A stretch of 59,333 nt of DNA from Pezizomycotina sp. ARF18 (taxonomy: Eukaryota; Ascomycota): positions 114,992 to 174,324 of the forward strand of contig AZLU01000045.1 in assembly GCA_002224055.1 (NCBI GenBank), in the 5' to 3' direction. Numbering within the stretch: the first letter of the stretch is position 1; the number at the start of each line of letters is the position of its first letter. The position numbers and the translations under genes were made by a program. Below are positions 1-12,300 of the stretch, piece after piece. Under the pieces are notes generated by a model, which ran no database searches, was not told the DNA's origin, and saw only the letters and a program-made list of their open reading frames with translations.

Positions 1-776
1 TATCGTCTGCATTGTTGGTGATTTATAGATATATATTTGGCATTTGCCAGAGTTTCACGATCAGCAAGATGATGTTTCTGTGTATATAAAATAATAGCTA
101 ATACTTCACCGGAGATGAAGTCTTCCGTGTTCAATATTGCGTTCGATAATATCTGATAATCCTGAATGCTTCAAGCAATGGCAAAACGAGAATTCTTTAT
201 CGAGTCCACCAGATATCGGGTTATCAATCAAAACTAATGAATGATACTTGACTATCGATATCAGAGCTATATATTCCTGAGATAAGCAAGAAGAGGAAAA
301 AAATACTTTGTTTTATTTTTATTTTTATTTTTTGAGCTGTCTTGTCTCGGCGGTGGAATGCGGAGGTCGAAAATTTTTTATCGCCAAAGAGAACGACTAC
401 TACTACTTACCTCATTCCTCTTTTCCTCTCTACACACACGACCCACCAACCTGGCACCAAACCACCGTAGATAGATATTATTTAATATAATATCCTCCAT
501 CACATTCCTCATTCTCTACCTTAACCTAAATTCAATGTCAATGACAGAAAGATAGTCAGTTATACCTGCGGTCTTGTATATCTATCTCAATTGGCTACTT
601 TTCTCTAAATATCACCCTACCTTCTATAGACTTAAAGAGAGAAACAACCCCCACCATCATAGACCCAAAAAAAAAAAAAAAAAAAAAAAAAAAAGACTTC
701 CATTCCTGAGGTCACAACACAACACATCCATACATGAACCGACAGCCGATGCGCTGGCAGACACCGACGACGAAGA
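1..776. other. Intergenic, 5' flank of FOL3
   Basis: No gene is supported here. The stretch is AT-rich and includes a run of about 28 adenines near 667-694, roughly 80 bases before the FOL3 start codon. Short ORFs at 308-490 and 574-789 are low-complexity and resemble no family I know. Confidence 0.5.
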
Positions 777-2305
777 ATGCCCGGCATAGAACTCGGACTC
801 ACCCGCATCCTCAAGCTAATCCTCACCTCCTTCTCATGGCGAGGCATCCCGTTGCCGGCGACGGAACGGTAAAGGTTCGTGTGCGCGTATATATCCGCTT
901 CCCTCACGCAGTCCGGAATCCGTACCGCGCGCTTTACTTCCCGCACCTGCTGGACCGTTGGAATTCGATCGCGTGAACGACAAGACCGTCGAGCACTCGC
1001 TGTTCAGGAGACGGAAGCGATAGTGAAGAAGCGCAATGATGATGGGAAGATGGTGCGTCGGAGTTTGAGATTCTGACTGCTACTGCTTTTGAAATTTTTA
1101 GTAGGCAGAAGGTGAGCTTGCGGTTGTGGAGGTCGGAATGGGTGGTAGGTTGGATGCGACGAACGTGCTTTAAGGATCCGCTGGTTCGGTTGTGACGAAG
1201 ATCGGTATGGATCACCAGGATATGCTCGGCGACACGATCGAGAGATCGCGAGGGAGAAAGCGGGTATAATGAAGAAGGGGTGTCCCCTGCGTTGTCGACG
1301 CATCGAATAGCCGTCGGTGCTAGACGTCCTACGCGGAGGTACGGAAGGAAGTAGAAGCCGGGGAGCTAATACTCGCCGCTCCGGAAGTTACTTCTACTGC
1401 TGCCGAGACGGAATCTTCCCCTCCGCAGGAAGCGCAATCGCTGCAGAACCCGCCGCCGTCGTCAAAGGAGAGCTTCGCATCCTCGGAAGTTTAAAGTCGA
1501 CACCACATCCGCCTAGCTGAAGCAGCAGTACAACCGGAATCATCGCTGAAGCCGAAGCAACGGCCCGCGGAACCACGAAGGTAGAAATCACAACGCGCGC
1601 GTTCGGACGGCAGATCTTCAACGCCTTCGCTCCTGGGTAAATACAGCACCAGAACCTCGCCTTGCGCCGTCAACGCCCCTTCCGTCGCCGCCAAGTACTT
1701 CCCATCCATAACCGCCGAAACCGTACAGAAGGGTATATCCAAGTAAAATGGCCGGGACGACTCGAGTGGCTATCATCCTCAAATCCTCCACGGGCCGCGC
1801 GCACACCGGTATTTCCTCGACGGGCGCATAATCCCGAATCGGCGGAGCGCTGGCGGAATTCGTCGACGAGGTCCTCCGCCCAAAGACCGACGGGGTAACG
1901 TGGTCCTCGCTGCATCGCGGGAAGGACGTCGACGGCATCCTTAGGCAAGCTACTCAAAAAAAGGCGACGTCGTCAGCCACCGTACGCTTTCGGGTAGGAG
2001 GCATGCCGCACGTCAAGGCCGCTCGATGACGAAGGAGCTAGCGCGGCGGCGAAGAAGTACGTGGGCAGTTTCGGGTTGGTGCGTGCTGGGGTAACGACAT
2101 CCTAGGCGCGCTGCAGTGGAGCTGCGAGGTTCGGTAGCGAAGGGCCGATTGTTATTGCTGGTAGCTTGTAAGTTCTTCATCCTCGACACTGGGCTTCTCT
2201 TAAAAATTATTTGTTAATATTGAATTACGGGCTAATTACGTAATGAACACTGGTAATAGGTATCTCGCCAAGCGAGTCACCCGTTACAAAGAAGCCGCGG
2301 GCTAG
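777..2305 (+). CDS. FOL3: Dihydrofolate synthetase / folylpolyglutamate synthetase family (multiple frameshifts)
   Basis: Mur-ligase-type enzyme that adds glutamate to dihydropteroate (or folates) using ATP in folate synthesis. The start at 777 opens MPGIELGLTRILKLI, the usual N-terminus. Spread over three frames one can then read the P-loop (VAG...NGKGS then VCAYISASLTQSGI, 850-920), RFTS/PHLLDRWNSIAVNDKTVEHSLF (930-1005), VVEVGMGGRLDATNVL (1125-1170), KWPGRLEWLS (1745-1775), FLDGAHNPESA (about 1820-1850), RGKDVDGIL and GMPHVKAA (1918-2020), then IVIAGSL. An intron with clean borders (2168-2259, GTAAGT...AATAG) joins IVIAGSL to YLAKRVTRYKEAAG and a TAG stop at 2303-2305. At least five frame changes fall between 850 and 973. 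Residue content and splicing are well kept, so I favour sequence errors over a pseudogene, but a recently broken gene is possible. Confidence 0.82.
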
Positions 2306-5161
2306 CTCGAAGACGTCAGCGAGAAGTAAATATAAGATTTTGAATAATTTTAGACGACATTCTCATCTCTGCTTATACATCATATTTCAGGAGCGTCCTC
2401 GATTATTCGCCCCCAATAGCTTGTTACAAAAACTCCCAAAGAAGTACAATTATACGAGAAACATCACTCTCTCTGTTTTGAATGGTCTACCTGCATCCGC
2501 CTCAGATCTCTGGTTTATCCACTACTACCATAACCGTGTCTATTCTGATCTTTCCTCCCTCTATCCTCCATTTCTCACTCTTCTCTTCCACCGTACCAAA
2601 GTTCGACCTATTTCTTGTGCATGTTGTAGCCTTTTCCCATTCCTCCTTGGCATCTGCCTTTTGCATTTTAGCCACTATAAATGGTGTTTTTCCACTGCCG
2701 GCCTATTCCTTTTAGCTAGCCAGCTCTTCTTCTCCTTAGCTCAATCAACCAAGCTTTCACTAAGTCTCTCTCTCTCTCTCTCTCTCACTCACTAGTGTCT
2801 TTTCCACACGGTGACAGCGGTACACACAATAGTATATATAATTGAGAACTTTTTCCTCTACCATTATGTATTTATTTTATCCTCTTATCTACTCTCCTTT
2901 TTTTTTTTTTTTTACTCTCCTAGTTCACCCAGTTCACTTCTCTATGTCCAGTTCACTTCTCTATGTATATATAGTTTTTTTAAAATTTCATAATTTGGCA
3001 ACTATGGCGAAAAAAAAAGGGTCCATATGTAATCCCCTTCTTTTTTCGGGTGTATACTCTCCATCCTTTTCTAATCTCGCAACGTAGGAAAGCAGACTTT
3101 TTTTTTCTTCGTTTTTCCATAGTTGAACTCCACTCTGGCGTAAATTTCAGTATCTTCCTTGTTTTTCAACTACTGTAGATCGTATTCTCAGTTTAACTAG
3201 AGGAAGCGACTCTATGACGCTTTCAACGTGTAATCAATTACGAAAGCATTATTAAAGAACCCAGCGCTTTCATGGCGATCCTATACTTATCTATTCATTT
3301 TAGTGATAATAAGATGTCGAATCCGTTCCCTCAGTAGCTTCGCACATGATATTGTAACATCTTATAGCCCGAAGGCGTCAGTTGAATATTTCGTGTTTGG
3401 GTTTCTTCGGGCTCTCGTATATGGTAGTACTACGGAACTAAAACACAAAACCATGGGTTTTCTCCACCTCGTACACATTCCTCACGTATCAAACACATGC
3501 CTATTAATACTGTTATGATATACAATGATTCCTAAAGAAGAAAGGAAAGTTACAAATTATGAACTCAGGCCAAATCGGAATCTTCACAAGACTTTTGCTC
3601 TCGCATACTTGAGAATTAGCTTAACAAGAAACCCGAGAATAATGAAAAGAAATCCGATAATCATACTAATGATGATCGGGGGAAGCGGTCCTCTCTGTCT
3701 TCATTTTCTTGATGGCTAAACCTCTGGCAGCACTGACAATAAATAAACAACCCCCATAAACCGACTTGTGCTGCTGACAGTGTAATTCTTCTAGGTTAGA
3801 TTTTTTTAAGTTAGTTATTGTTTTGCGGCTTCCTGATTGATTGCAAGGTGAACTCATACCTGGCATCGCCCCTCGCGAAACAATATCTCCCTCTGATGGC
3901 CAAAGTCATGCGAGTTATTATCGCAATCATCACGGGAACGAATAATCCTCCCCAATGAGGTCTCAGTCCTCCTCGTGATGATATCGCCATTGTGCACTTT
4001 CTTATATTCACAGATCCACCTATGGACTCTAACATAATAGCCATTCCCCATGATGCATCGTTCGATCCGGCGATGCAAATTGCTGTGGTAGAAAAACTTT
4101 TAGTTATACCTATACGACATATAAAGAGATTTCAACTTAAAAGGGCACTTATATGGTCCGAATCCGCCATCGCAGCATAGTTGGTCGTTCCAGGCGAAAA
4201 AAGAGGAAGGGGGTGTATTTTGAAAAGGAGATGAGGGTGTATTTAAAGAAAAGATACTCGAAATAGTCTTGATCTTGGTAATGCTGTTAATGGTTTAGAC
4301 GGAGTTATATGGAGAGAGCTTTATTGATGTTCGTCGTTCTAGGCGAAAAGAGAGGAAGAAGAAGGAGAAGAAGAAGAAGAGGAGGAGGAGGAGGAGGAGG
4401 GTATATTTGAGGCAATCGATCGAAACAGTTTTTATCCGCGTGGTATCGCTAACAAAACAGATAGTACCTTCTAAGCAAAGAAATTTGTTCAACAGAGAGG
4501 GAGGAGTTTTTCAACAAATCTTTGCCCGGACAGATGCCCTCAGAAGAGGATGGAAGGGCAAAGATAGATGGAAAATACTGAAGATAAGTGTCATGAGTGA
4601 GGAGTCCGAGAAAAAAAAAAAAGAAAGCTATTTTAAATTATTTCGACATCTTTTTGAAGGGAGGGTACTCAAGTCAAGTGTGCATTCTGCTTAAAATGGC
4701 TGGCTACTTGTTAGTATCAAACGCCATCTTGAAGAATGGTAAAAAATAAATAAATAAATAAATAAATAAGGAGTACTATAGCCGTCCCCTTCCTTACTGT
4801 AAACACTGGAAAAATGGAAATAAGGGAAAACGGTTCGAAAACTTTTTATAGCAGCTGTCCCCTGCCCTTCTCATATTCGGTAAGTATGCATGGATATTAT
4901 CCAATATTTAAAACCGGCAAGGTTATCGGATAGCACACGCTAAGTAATTCCAACTTCCTTTAGGAAATTCTTATTACCCTCCTCGAAAATACTTTAGTTA
5001 ATCAGAGAGCTTTCTTTTTTTTCTTAAAAAAAAAAAAAAAAAAAAAATCCATCTAGCGGACCTCGTTTACAAACCTTGTCAAGATGAGCGCACATCAAAC
5101 TACTTCGGGTATTGATAGATATTAGATAGATTTGCGGTGTTTCCTATCTACCTAACATACG
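2306..5161. other. Gene-poor AT-rich stretch with simple repeats
   Basis: No gene is supported. The part from 2470 to 3130 is pyrimidine-rich on the + strand, with a (TC)n run near 2763-2787. A GAA/GAG-rich tract lies at 4341-4402 and an (AAAT)n repeat at 4743-4769. Poly-A occurs near 5027-5047. Small ORFs near 3666-4180 on both strands show no recognisable motif. Confidence 0.5.
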
Positions 5162-5926
5162 CTAGAAGCAACTTATAAAGCAAAGTCTGAACAGATGCAA
5201 CGCCTCAGGAGCATTGTTCAGTTTTTTCAAATGTCGAATAAATCTTCGAGAGGACGCCCTGGGAACCTTGTCGCATTGGCTGGTGTTGCGAATGATGGTA
5301 TATCCACCGCCTTTGATGATCAGGTCCTCCAAATAGTCTCCCTGGGATATTCCGTTAGCCTTAGAAGGCGACACGGCACCCAATCCTCAACCCTACTCCA
5401 TAAGTGTCGCCTTCGATTTTTTGAATACGGCACACGTAGGGAGCGGTCGTCATGAAGAATATCCCAACACCAATCCTCCCGTAATACTATTTCCTTCGTT
5501 TCTACCCTGAGAAGAGCGACCGCTCCGTTCATTTTGAGGTCATTTCCCATAAGCCGTAAACGAAAGGCGTCGCGGCAGTATCCCACGCAGTCGACTACGA
5601 AAGAGATGATAATGTCAGTTCGATACTTTGTGCAAGGATGACGAGCGATTTGGATCGTTGGGTATTCTATCTCGCAATCATCGGTCAGAGTTGTTATCTG
5701 TTGTTTTTAACCCTGCGGCAGTCCTAATGCCAGTAAGCTTTGCCAACCTTGTTGCCAGCTCATGATTCTTCAGCGTTAGTAGGTAATTCTTATCGTGTGT
5801 GAATTTGTGATGATCTGTCCTTTGATTGTGCGGTTGTGGCGAAATATTTTCGTAAATAGTGTCTCTTAGGAATAGCTTAGATTGCGAGTAGCATGGAGGC
5901 GGTAAGCGTACGCTCTCCATTTCCAT
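5162..5926 (-). pseudogene. Possible degenerate minus-strand gene, unrecognised
   Basis: Three successive minus-strand open segments lie end to end but in different frames (5926-5678, 5586-5320 and 5383-5162). They contain runs of ordinary-looking protein, for example LATRLAKLTGIRTAAGLK, then GNDLKMNGAVALLRVETKE and GDYLEDLIIKGGGYTIIR. I do not recognise the family. The pattern fits one gene broken by indels or by unannotated introns. It could also be chance ORFs, although composition here is more balanced than in the flanking AT-rich DNA. Confidence 0.25.
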
Positions 5927-6840
5927 GACTGTATAGGAGAATGATATATTAGGCCTACAGTCTTAGAAGACCTTATCTAGCTGTTCTCGATAGTAAAATT
6001 CCCTTTTTAACAACGCGCTCGGTAGGATTTCTTCTGCAGAAGTTCAGTATACCTCCAAAAATTGCAAGCGATGCTCTAAGTAAGAGTAGTCAGCCATAAG
6101 CGGGTGGTAGAAAAAAAAAAAAAAAAAAAAACCTTCCTTTTCGCATTTTACACATTGGGCCCTCCTAACAATTTATAGAAGAACTACCGCCGGTTGAAGA
6201 AGGGGCTATTTGAAAGACCCAAGCCTTTTTATACCTGGTTTGATATGCTTTCCTTTTACTAATTACAACTTTAGATAACCTGTATTTCCTTACTGTGTCT
6301 ATCGAATCAGTTGAATTTAACCTTTGAAGTAGTGCTAATGATGTTCAGTATGGTTGCACAAGCCAAATTTACTGTTACACAAACCCTTTAGTACTGTTCG
6401 TGCGATTAAATGCGTGTTGCTAGTTTCCGTTCTCATACTCTGGACTTCGGAAGAGAACAGTAGTAGAAGTATCGCATTACTGGTACATATAAGCTATTAG
6501 GTAAATATCTCTTCCCTTTGCTTCTAGAATGTTTCTAATTTGAATTTTAAATCCCTCTCACATCTTTGATCATCATCTACGGCCTATAAACGGTCTATAC
6601 TTATTATTATCCTCGTGGTTGTTCGCTGGACCAGGTTCCGGCTTCTCTCGATCGTCAAACATGTACTGGGTTCATGTTCGTGGTTCTTAGAAGGGCGAGA
6701 GCCAGCACCAGAAGGGGGCTGAGAGGTAGTACGATTGTTTCTCGTAGAATCGGAGCCCCAACGTCCGTTGAGAGCCCTTACCAGGTCTTTATACTCTCTA
6801 ATTTGAATGAGATTGAAGTTGTCAAGTCCTCGAAGACTGT
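5927..6840. other. Intergenic, nothing recognised
   Basis: AT-rich sequence with a run of about 20 adenines at 6111-6130. I see no gene, RNA gene or mobile element in it. Confidence 0.45.
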
Positions 6841-7679
6841 TTACGATATTGAGAAGCCTTCAAATCCTATGTTGTTCATACTCCCGCCGTATATCTCGCG
6901 GAGGAGCTTGTATAATACAGCAGAGGTGATGAAGTTTACGACGGAGCGTTTGCCAGTTCTGCGGGTACCGATGACGGTTCCGATGACACGCCCATCGATG
7001 GTGAGGACCGGCCCTCCGCTACCACCTCCTCTAACTCTGGCCTCGGCCTCGGCTCTTCGAATTTTGCTGGTGCTGGTGAAGCTCCACGGGTCTGGGTGTA
7101 GCCTTGGCAAACCCTCATAGTTAGGAAGCTTGAAATCGACAGCAGAGCACTGCAAATACCCCTGAGGCTCGAGGTTGAGCTTCAGCGGTACGTGTTCGAA
7201 GGCGAGTTCAGTATCAGCAGGTATCAGCAGGTCGACCCCCTCGTACGCTTGCATCTTCGGAATGTATTCTATGCTAGAGCCCCGGGATCCCTGGGAGTCA
7301 CACCATTTCACTTCCTTCAGTTCCCAGTGCCGTTCGATAATAGTTCCGAGACTCTCTCTCCGTCATCCCCAGCGCTCGCAGTTGTCTTTATCCGCGACGG
7401 GGCGCGCGAATATGGGCCTTGCCGCCACCAACATATTCTCAGTAATAGCGTAAGCCGTGCCTCCGTTTGCACAGCTAATCTCGCGGTTCGATTTAGGCTC
7501 GAAATCCATTTCGGATTCGATGTTGCTGGGAATCATATCCATTTCACGCTATATCTGATCACGGGAGGGCGCTTGTCGCCGCTATCATTGCCATGGGAGA
7601 TGTAGTCTCGGAGTGCTTGGGTTGCTCTAGCTTCGGCTATATCAAGTCCTAGAGTAGGCTGAAGCATTGAAGTGTCCAT
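6841..7679 (-). pseudogene. Trypsin-like serine protease, degenerate copy 1
   Basis: Reading from the ATG at 7679 the protein begins MDTSMLQPTLGLDIAEARA, and the frame is lost near 7540. A second frame reads on through GGTAYAITENMLVAARPIF, then hits an in-frame TGA at 7363-7365. It continues in that same frame through RHWELKEVKW and EGVDLLIP to RGGGSGGPVLTIDGRVIGTV and ends at 6841. The GGSGGPV block with its serine codon at 7018-7020 is the nucleophile motif of trypsin-like (S1/S1C, trypsin_2-type) peptidases. The segment AARPIF aligns with TARHVF in the neighbouring copy, where the T-A-x-H motif carries the catalytic histidine; here the codon at 7414-7416 is CCC (Pro). A frameshift, a nonsense codon and loss of the catalytic His together point to an inactive gene. 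Intended substrate unknown. Confidence 0.72.
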
Positions 7680-7761
7680 TATTTGTACAGTGCGATTAGC
7701 TCGTGCTTGTAAGCTTGTGTATAAATGTCGTCGCCAGGTATCGATATAAATTGATAGAGCT

Positions 7762-7762
7762 G

Positions 7763-7797
<35 letters not shown>
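7762..7797. repeat. (CT)n(TA)n compound microsatellite
   Basis: About eight CT units run directly into about ten TA units. The repeat sits between the two protease copies and just beyond the truncated 3' end of copy 2, so it may mark the duplication breakpoint. Confidence 0.85.
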
Positions 7798-7809
7798 GAT
7801 CTACAAGCC

Positions 7810-8362
7810 GGCGAGGGTTTTTGAAAATGATATCTTGCCTAAGTGTGTGGATCCGGCGGATATGAGTACCTATATAACTTGGGCGAACTCAAAACGATGA
7901 TATCGACGCCTTTTTAAACCTGCGGTATCGGAACTTACTCAATAGCAATAGGGTCATTGATACCCGGGCGGTTTGGCTCGTGCGACCTGAGGAACTTAAG
8001 CTCCCAATGACCATTAGATAGGACATTCTTAGCTTGTCTCCATGTCATCTTCTAGCTCTCGTCGTAGGACTCGTTCAGGTGCTCGAATACGTGCCTAGCA
8101 GTAACCAGGGTCTTTTCGTTAACAGCGTAGGCCGTGCCGTAGCGGGTGTACTCGATTGTAGGTCCGAGCCCTTCTTCCTCGAATTCGAAATCCGTTTCGG
8201 AAACTGTACGGCCGCGGATCCATTCCCAAGTCACGGAGTACTGTATGACGGGAAGACGCTTGTCATCGTTACTGGAACCAGAAATGTAGCTTTGGAAGCT
8301 TTAATCGCTTTAGCTTCGGCTCGCTGATGTTCGAGAATTGGTGTGATGATTGAAGGGTCCAT
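7810..8362 (-). pseudogene. Trypsin-like serine protease, degenerate and truncated copy 2
   Basis: A paralogue of the 6841-7679 gene in the same orientation. It begins MDPSIITPILEHQRAEAKAI at 8362 and needs a one-base frame change near 8300 to continue into YISGSSNDDKRLPVIQYSV. It then reads RYGTAYAVNEKTLVTARHVFEH, which retains the catalytic-His motif (His codon 8091-8093), and stops at 8052. Past that stop, homology to copy 1 continues with GHWELKFL, IE*VPIPQV*KGVD, interrupted by stop codons near 7935. It fades near 7815 at the CT/TA microsatellite, before the region that would encode the active-site serine. It is therefore a 3'-truncated relic. Confidence 0.7.
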
Positions 8363-9311
8363 TTTATGTAAAATCTAGAGTTATATAAGGTAGGAATTTA
8401 TCTTTTGACGATGACATATATACCACAAAGATCCAGCGGATAACGCTGGAGCACTTATATAGCCAGTTGCATTGCGCCATACGAGTCTTTCAGGATTCGG
8501 TATTTCTGGTAGCACACACAATTGAAATTTATCACGGTTTGACGATCCGGTGCCATGCAAGGCGTCATCTCTTTTCCTTATATCACTCTTTGGAATATGA
8601 TACTTATATACTTAAAGCATCTACGTACTTAGGTAAGTCCATCGTTCACTCCCCTCGTGCTACAGCCTGATCCCTAAATTGAAATCAGTCAAAGGATAAG
8701 ATTATCAATTTCTACGAATATAAAGAAAGGAGATAAATGAATAGCTTGAAAAATTCTCTTAATAGCCTTAAGCATAGCTCTCTTTATATTATTCTTATGA
8801 GTCTATATGAGACCAAATTTAAGTATTACCTCGCTATCGCGATCTCGCTACGAATCTGGAATAAGAACGAGGTACTTAAAAGTATGGGCGAAAGCACTTG
8901 ATTAGAAAGGAAGCAGATAGCATTGCGAACCCAAGTGTTAAATAGATCATTTTAAAAGCAGAAAAAAAAAGAAAACAATTAAGAACCTTAGCTTTAATAA
9001 GAGAAACCAAGGACAGAGAGACAGGAAGAAAGGAATCCCACGAATAACACCGCCGTTGCTAAGAAAAGAGTTAATTAAACTCCGTTGAAAAGAATGGGGA
9101 ATAATAATGCCAACTATTTTGAAGGACCTCCCAAATCGCCCTATTGTGTTAAAACGAGATAAAAATGAAGAAAAATTGAGAAATATTCTCCCAAAATGGA
9201 GAAACGGGGAAAAGAAAGGCGGATGTTTATCAAGAGGATGATAAAGAAATTAAAGCAGTTTGAAGCCGGAAATCACTAAAGTAAAAGACCAACTAAAAAA
9301 GCGTTGTCCCT
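8363..9311. other. Intergenic, nothing recognised
   Basis: AT-rich sequence between the protease relics and the 3' end of the KH-like gene. No coding or RNA feature is supported. Confidence 0.45.
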
Positions 9312-12300
9312 TTAGTGATATTCAGGATCATCGTACTGCTCATTATAATACCCAACATCGTCAATCTTCTTAATAACGGCGCTGGTAGTATCCAGCATAG
9401 CCTTGAGAACTTCGACCTCCCTCCCGAATCTTTATCTTGCTGCTGGCCCGGCTTAGGATCTTTGTAGCACAGAATACCCTCGTAGTCCACTCAGTATTTT
9501 CCCCAGTCTCCAAATCTAAATTCTGCTGAAGGCAATTATCAACGTCCCTGTTGCCGATACTAAAAGTATACCAGAGCTTATTCGTCCTGATCATCTCGTC
9601 CCTGCTCATCGCCACAGCCCTGTACATGTTCTTCTGCCTCTGGTTCTTCTGGATGTGAAGTTCTTGATTCTCGACGATAGTCAACGTAAAAGGGAAACCG
9701 GAGGTGTAGGGTTGCTGATCGAACTCGCGGACGGTTTCGCGCTTGCAAAGAATGCGAATGATGCTGAAATCTAGCTGGCGGGTTCGATAGGATATCTCGG
9801 GGGATGTTTTGCCTTCGTTGATCTGGATCGTGTCGAGGAGGAGCCTGATGGAGTCTTCCTTGTCGTGTAGGAGCTTCGTGTGCGTGAGGGAGATCTTAGC
9901 GTCCCAGGAGCGGATGGGCAGTGCCAGTAGACGTCGCCCATAGTGGTTGGTTCGTTGTAGACGGTGGGCTCGAAGGTTTCGGCGTCAATGTCGATGATGC
10001 TATTCCATGAGGATTGTAATCAGTACAAAATCAATCTTAATCGCAAGGCCATGTAGGGCACATTTATTGGAACTCACAATTTTTGCTTCAGACTCTCGCA
10101 CTCAAACGAGTAGGTGACCTTTTTGGCCTTGAGCGGAGAGAACATGTGGATTCCCTTTGAGAGCTTAAGATCCGCGACGAACTCGGCATCGAAGTGATGT
10201 GATGTTATCCTTTAAAACGATTGAAGATAGTCAGCATGAGACGAGCGTCATAAATCGTAGAAATTAGCAAATATTGGTTACATACATATCAGCAAACTCG
10301 ATGCCAAGTCCTCCCAGCTCTTTAGTTGCTCGTCCCAAGCTTTCCAGGTGTACGATGCCTTCGATACCGCAATTCTTTTGGGACATGGCAAAGAATAACA
10401 CGGCCGAGCCTAGATAAGCAAATTGTCAATTTCGAATAAACTAGTGCTGTTTCTTACTAAATAGAACTTATATAGAGGTGAGCAATGAGTTTACTTTGCT
10501 TCAATTTGATAAAACCTTTGATGCCCTCGCATGTTCAAAGCCGTTCGCAAAAACTTGGTGCATGACATGCTGCTTGTGTTTGCAATTCTATGGAAGTGTT
10601 AGCAGATCTGCTAATATAACTGGGTTATAAGGGGGAAAACTTTTTTGATTGAAGCAGAACTTACACTTCAGGATCTTCTTCGCTTTTGTTGCGGCGCTGA
10701 GCCGGTGCTTTTTGGTTCATCGTATTGACGAATTCCTGCTGGAGACTTCCGTCTTGATTTCTTCTTCCTTGATGAGATCGATGGCCGCTTTGCCACTCAT
10801 GATGTACTTAATGTTCTTCGGCTCCGCCGCCCCTTCCTGACTGCTTTGGGAAGCAGCCGCGGCGCTGTTGCTCGACCTGTGAGCGCGGACGCGACGGGTG
10901 GTGACAGGAGCCCTACGCCCGTCACTAAGCGTTGCGGCTCAGCCGCCCTCTATCCGCCGGCCTGGCGCCGAGAACGAAGCCGAGGCCTTGATTCGGCAGC
11001 GTATCCCTCGGAGCGTTTTCGTTCTGCGCGTTGTATCCCAGTCCGGTAGTGGGGTGGCCAAAACCGGAAATCATCGAGGACCCTTCGGAGGCGGCCACGG
11101 ATTCTCCATGACGGAAGCTGGCGCTTTTGCGGAAGGCGCCCTCGAGTTGCCGGCATTCGAACCCCCGAGCAGGCTATTGAGTGAAACACCGCCAGCTTGC
11201 GAAGAGCTGCTGCTGCTACCACTACGGACGCTTTCAGTCTTGAGACCAGCCTGCGTGGCACCGGATTCGGGAGCATCTGAAGCTTCGGATTGAGCGACGG
11301 GCGGGCGCGAAATGTTCCTCTGAATACTTGAAGCCGCGAGGCTCTGATCGCGAGATGGCATTGGCATTGCCCTCGTCGGCTCTCTGGCCTTGCGACGTGG
11401 ACCTGCACTTGCCAATGGATTGGATTCGCGCCTATCTTCAGGTGATCGACGGACTGCGGACGCGGCCCGAGCTGCAACTGCCCGGTCTCCGGGTTGGTTG
11501 CCATAGTTCGCATGCTGGGAGGTGGCACATGGGGCCTGCGCACGCTCGACACATCCGTAGCGGTATCAGCAGTAGTAGCCTGCGTGGTATTGCTCACGAC
11601 CGTCGCCGCGTCATCGTTTCGTTCTCAACCCTGTCGTGTGCCCTGAAGATATAACCTTCCAATCCCTCGGTTCCGGGGTCTGGAATGCGCTGTGGACTCC
11701 CTGAATATCAAGTCGCATGGGGAAATGACTCTCAGATTTGGCATCGTACGCGAGCATCCTGACGGTAGAGAGCCTGTCCGTCTTTTTCTTGACGTTTTTG
11801 TCGTTCTTGCACCTGATCTGGAAGCAGAGCTCTTCCGCATCCAGGTTTCCGGATGAACATGGTGGTCTTCAAAGTTGAAAAACTTTGCTTCGACAGAACA
11901 AGGATCGTGAGCTCATACCTGTTGATATCCTCATTGTTGATCAAGTGCCCAGCTTTTGCCGTAAAGTTGCGCAATTTTGTCTACACGAGAGGAGAAAAAA
12001 AAATGTTAGTTGACGCTATCTGTTTTTCGAACCGTTAATCCTACACTATCAAGACCACCTACGAAGTTCTCCTCACATCTCTCAAGCTTGCGTACAGCTC
12101 TTTCGCAATCTTCCTCAGTGAAAGCACCAATTTTGGCTTCCCCATCGACCCAGACGCTATTGATATACAATCCGCAGGATTCGGCAATCTCCTGCGTGAG
12201 GTCCTTGCCGTCACGGTGGAAACAGTCTGCGAAGGTGGCCTTGTTGGTTGGAACCCACTTCCTCACGATCGGGTATCGTTTCCCGCCAGTTTCGTCATCC

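Noticed and set aside
2340-2795. 151-codon + strand ORF with hydrophobic stretches
   Set aside because: It reflects a pyrimidine-rich strand (Leu/Ser/Phe codons) and ends in a (TC)n repeat coding for alternating Ser-Leu. No domain is visible.
6674-7605. + strand ORFs of 137-148 codons over the protease copy 1
   Set aside because: They are antisense shadows of the minus-strand protease sequence, which carries the recognisable motif.
10950-11597. 215-codon minus ORF in the linker of the KH-like gene
   Set aside because: Arg/Pro-rich reading of a GC-rich stretch. The neighbouring frame gives a more plausible Ser/Ala/Pro disordered linker, so this ORF is probably mostly out of frame.
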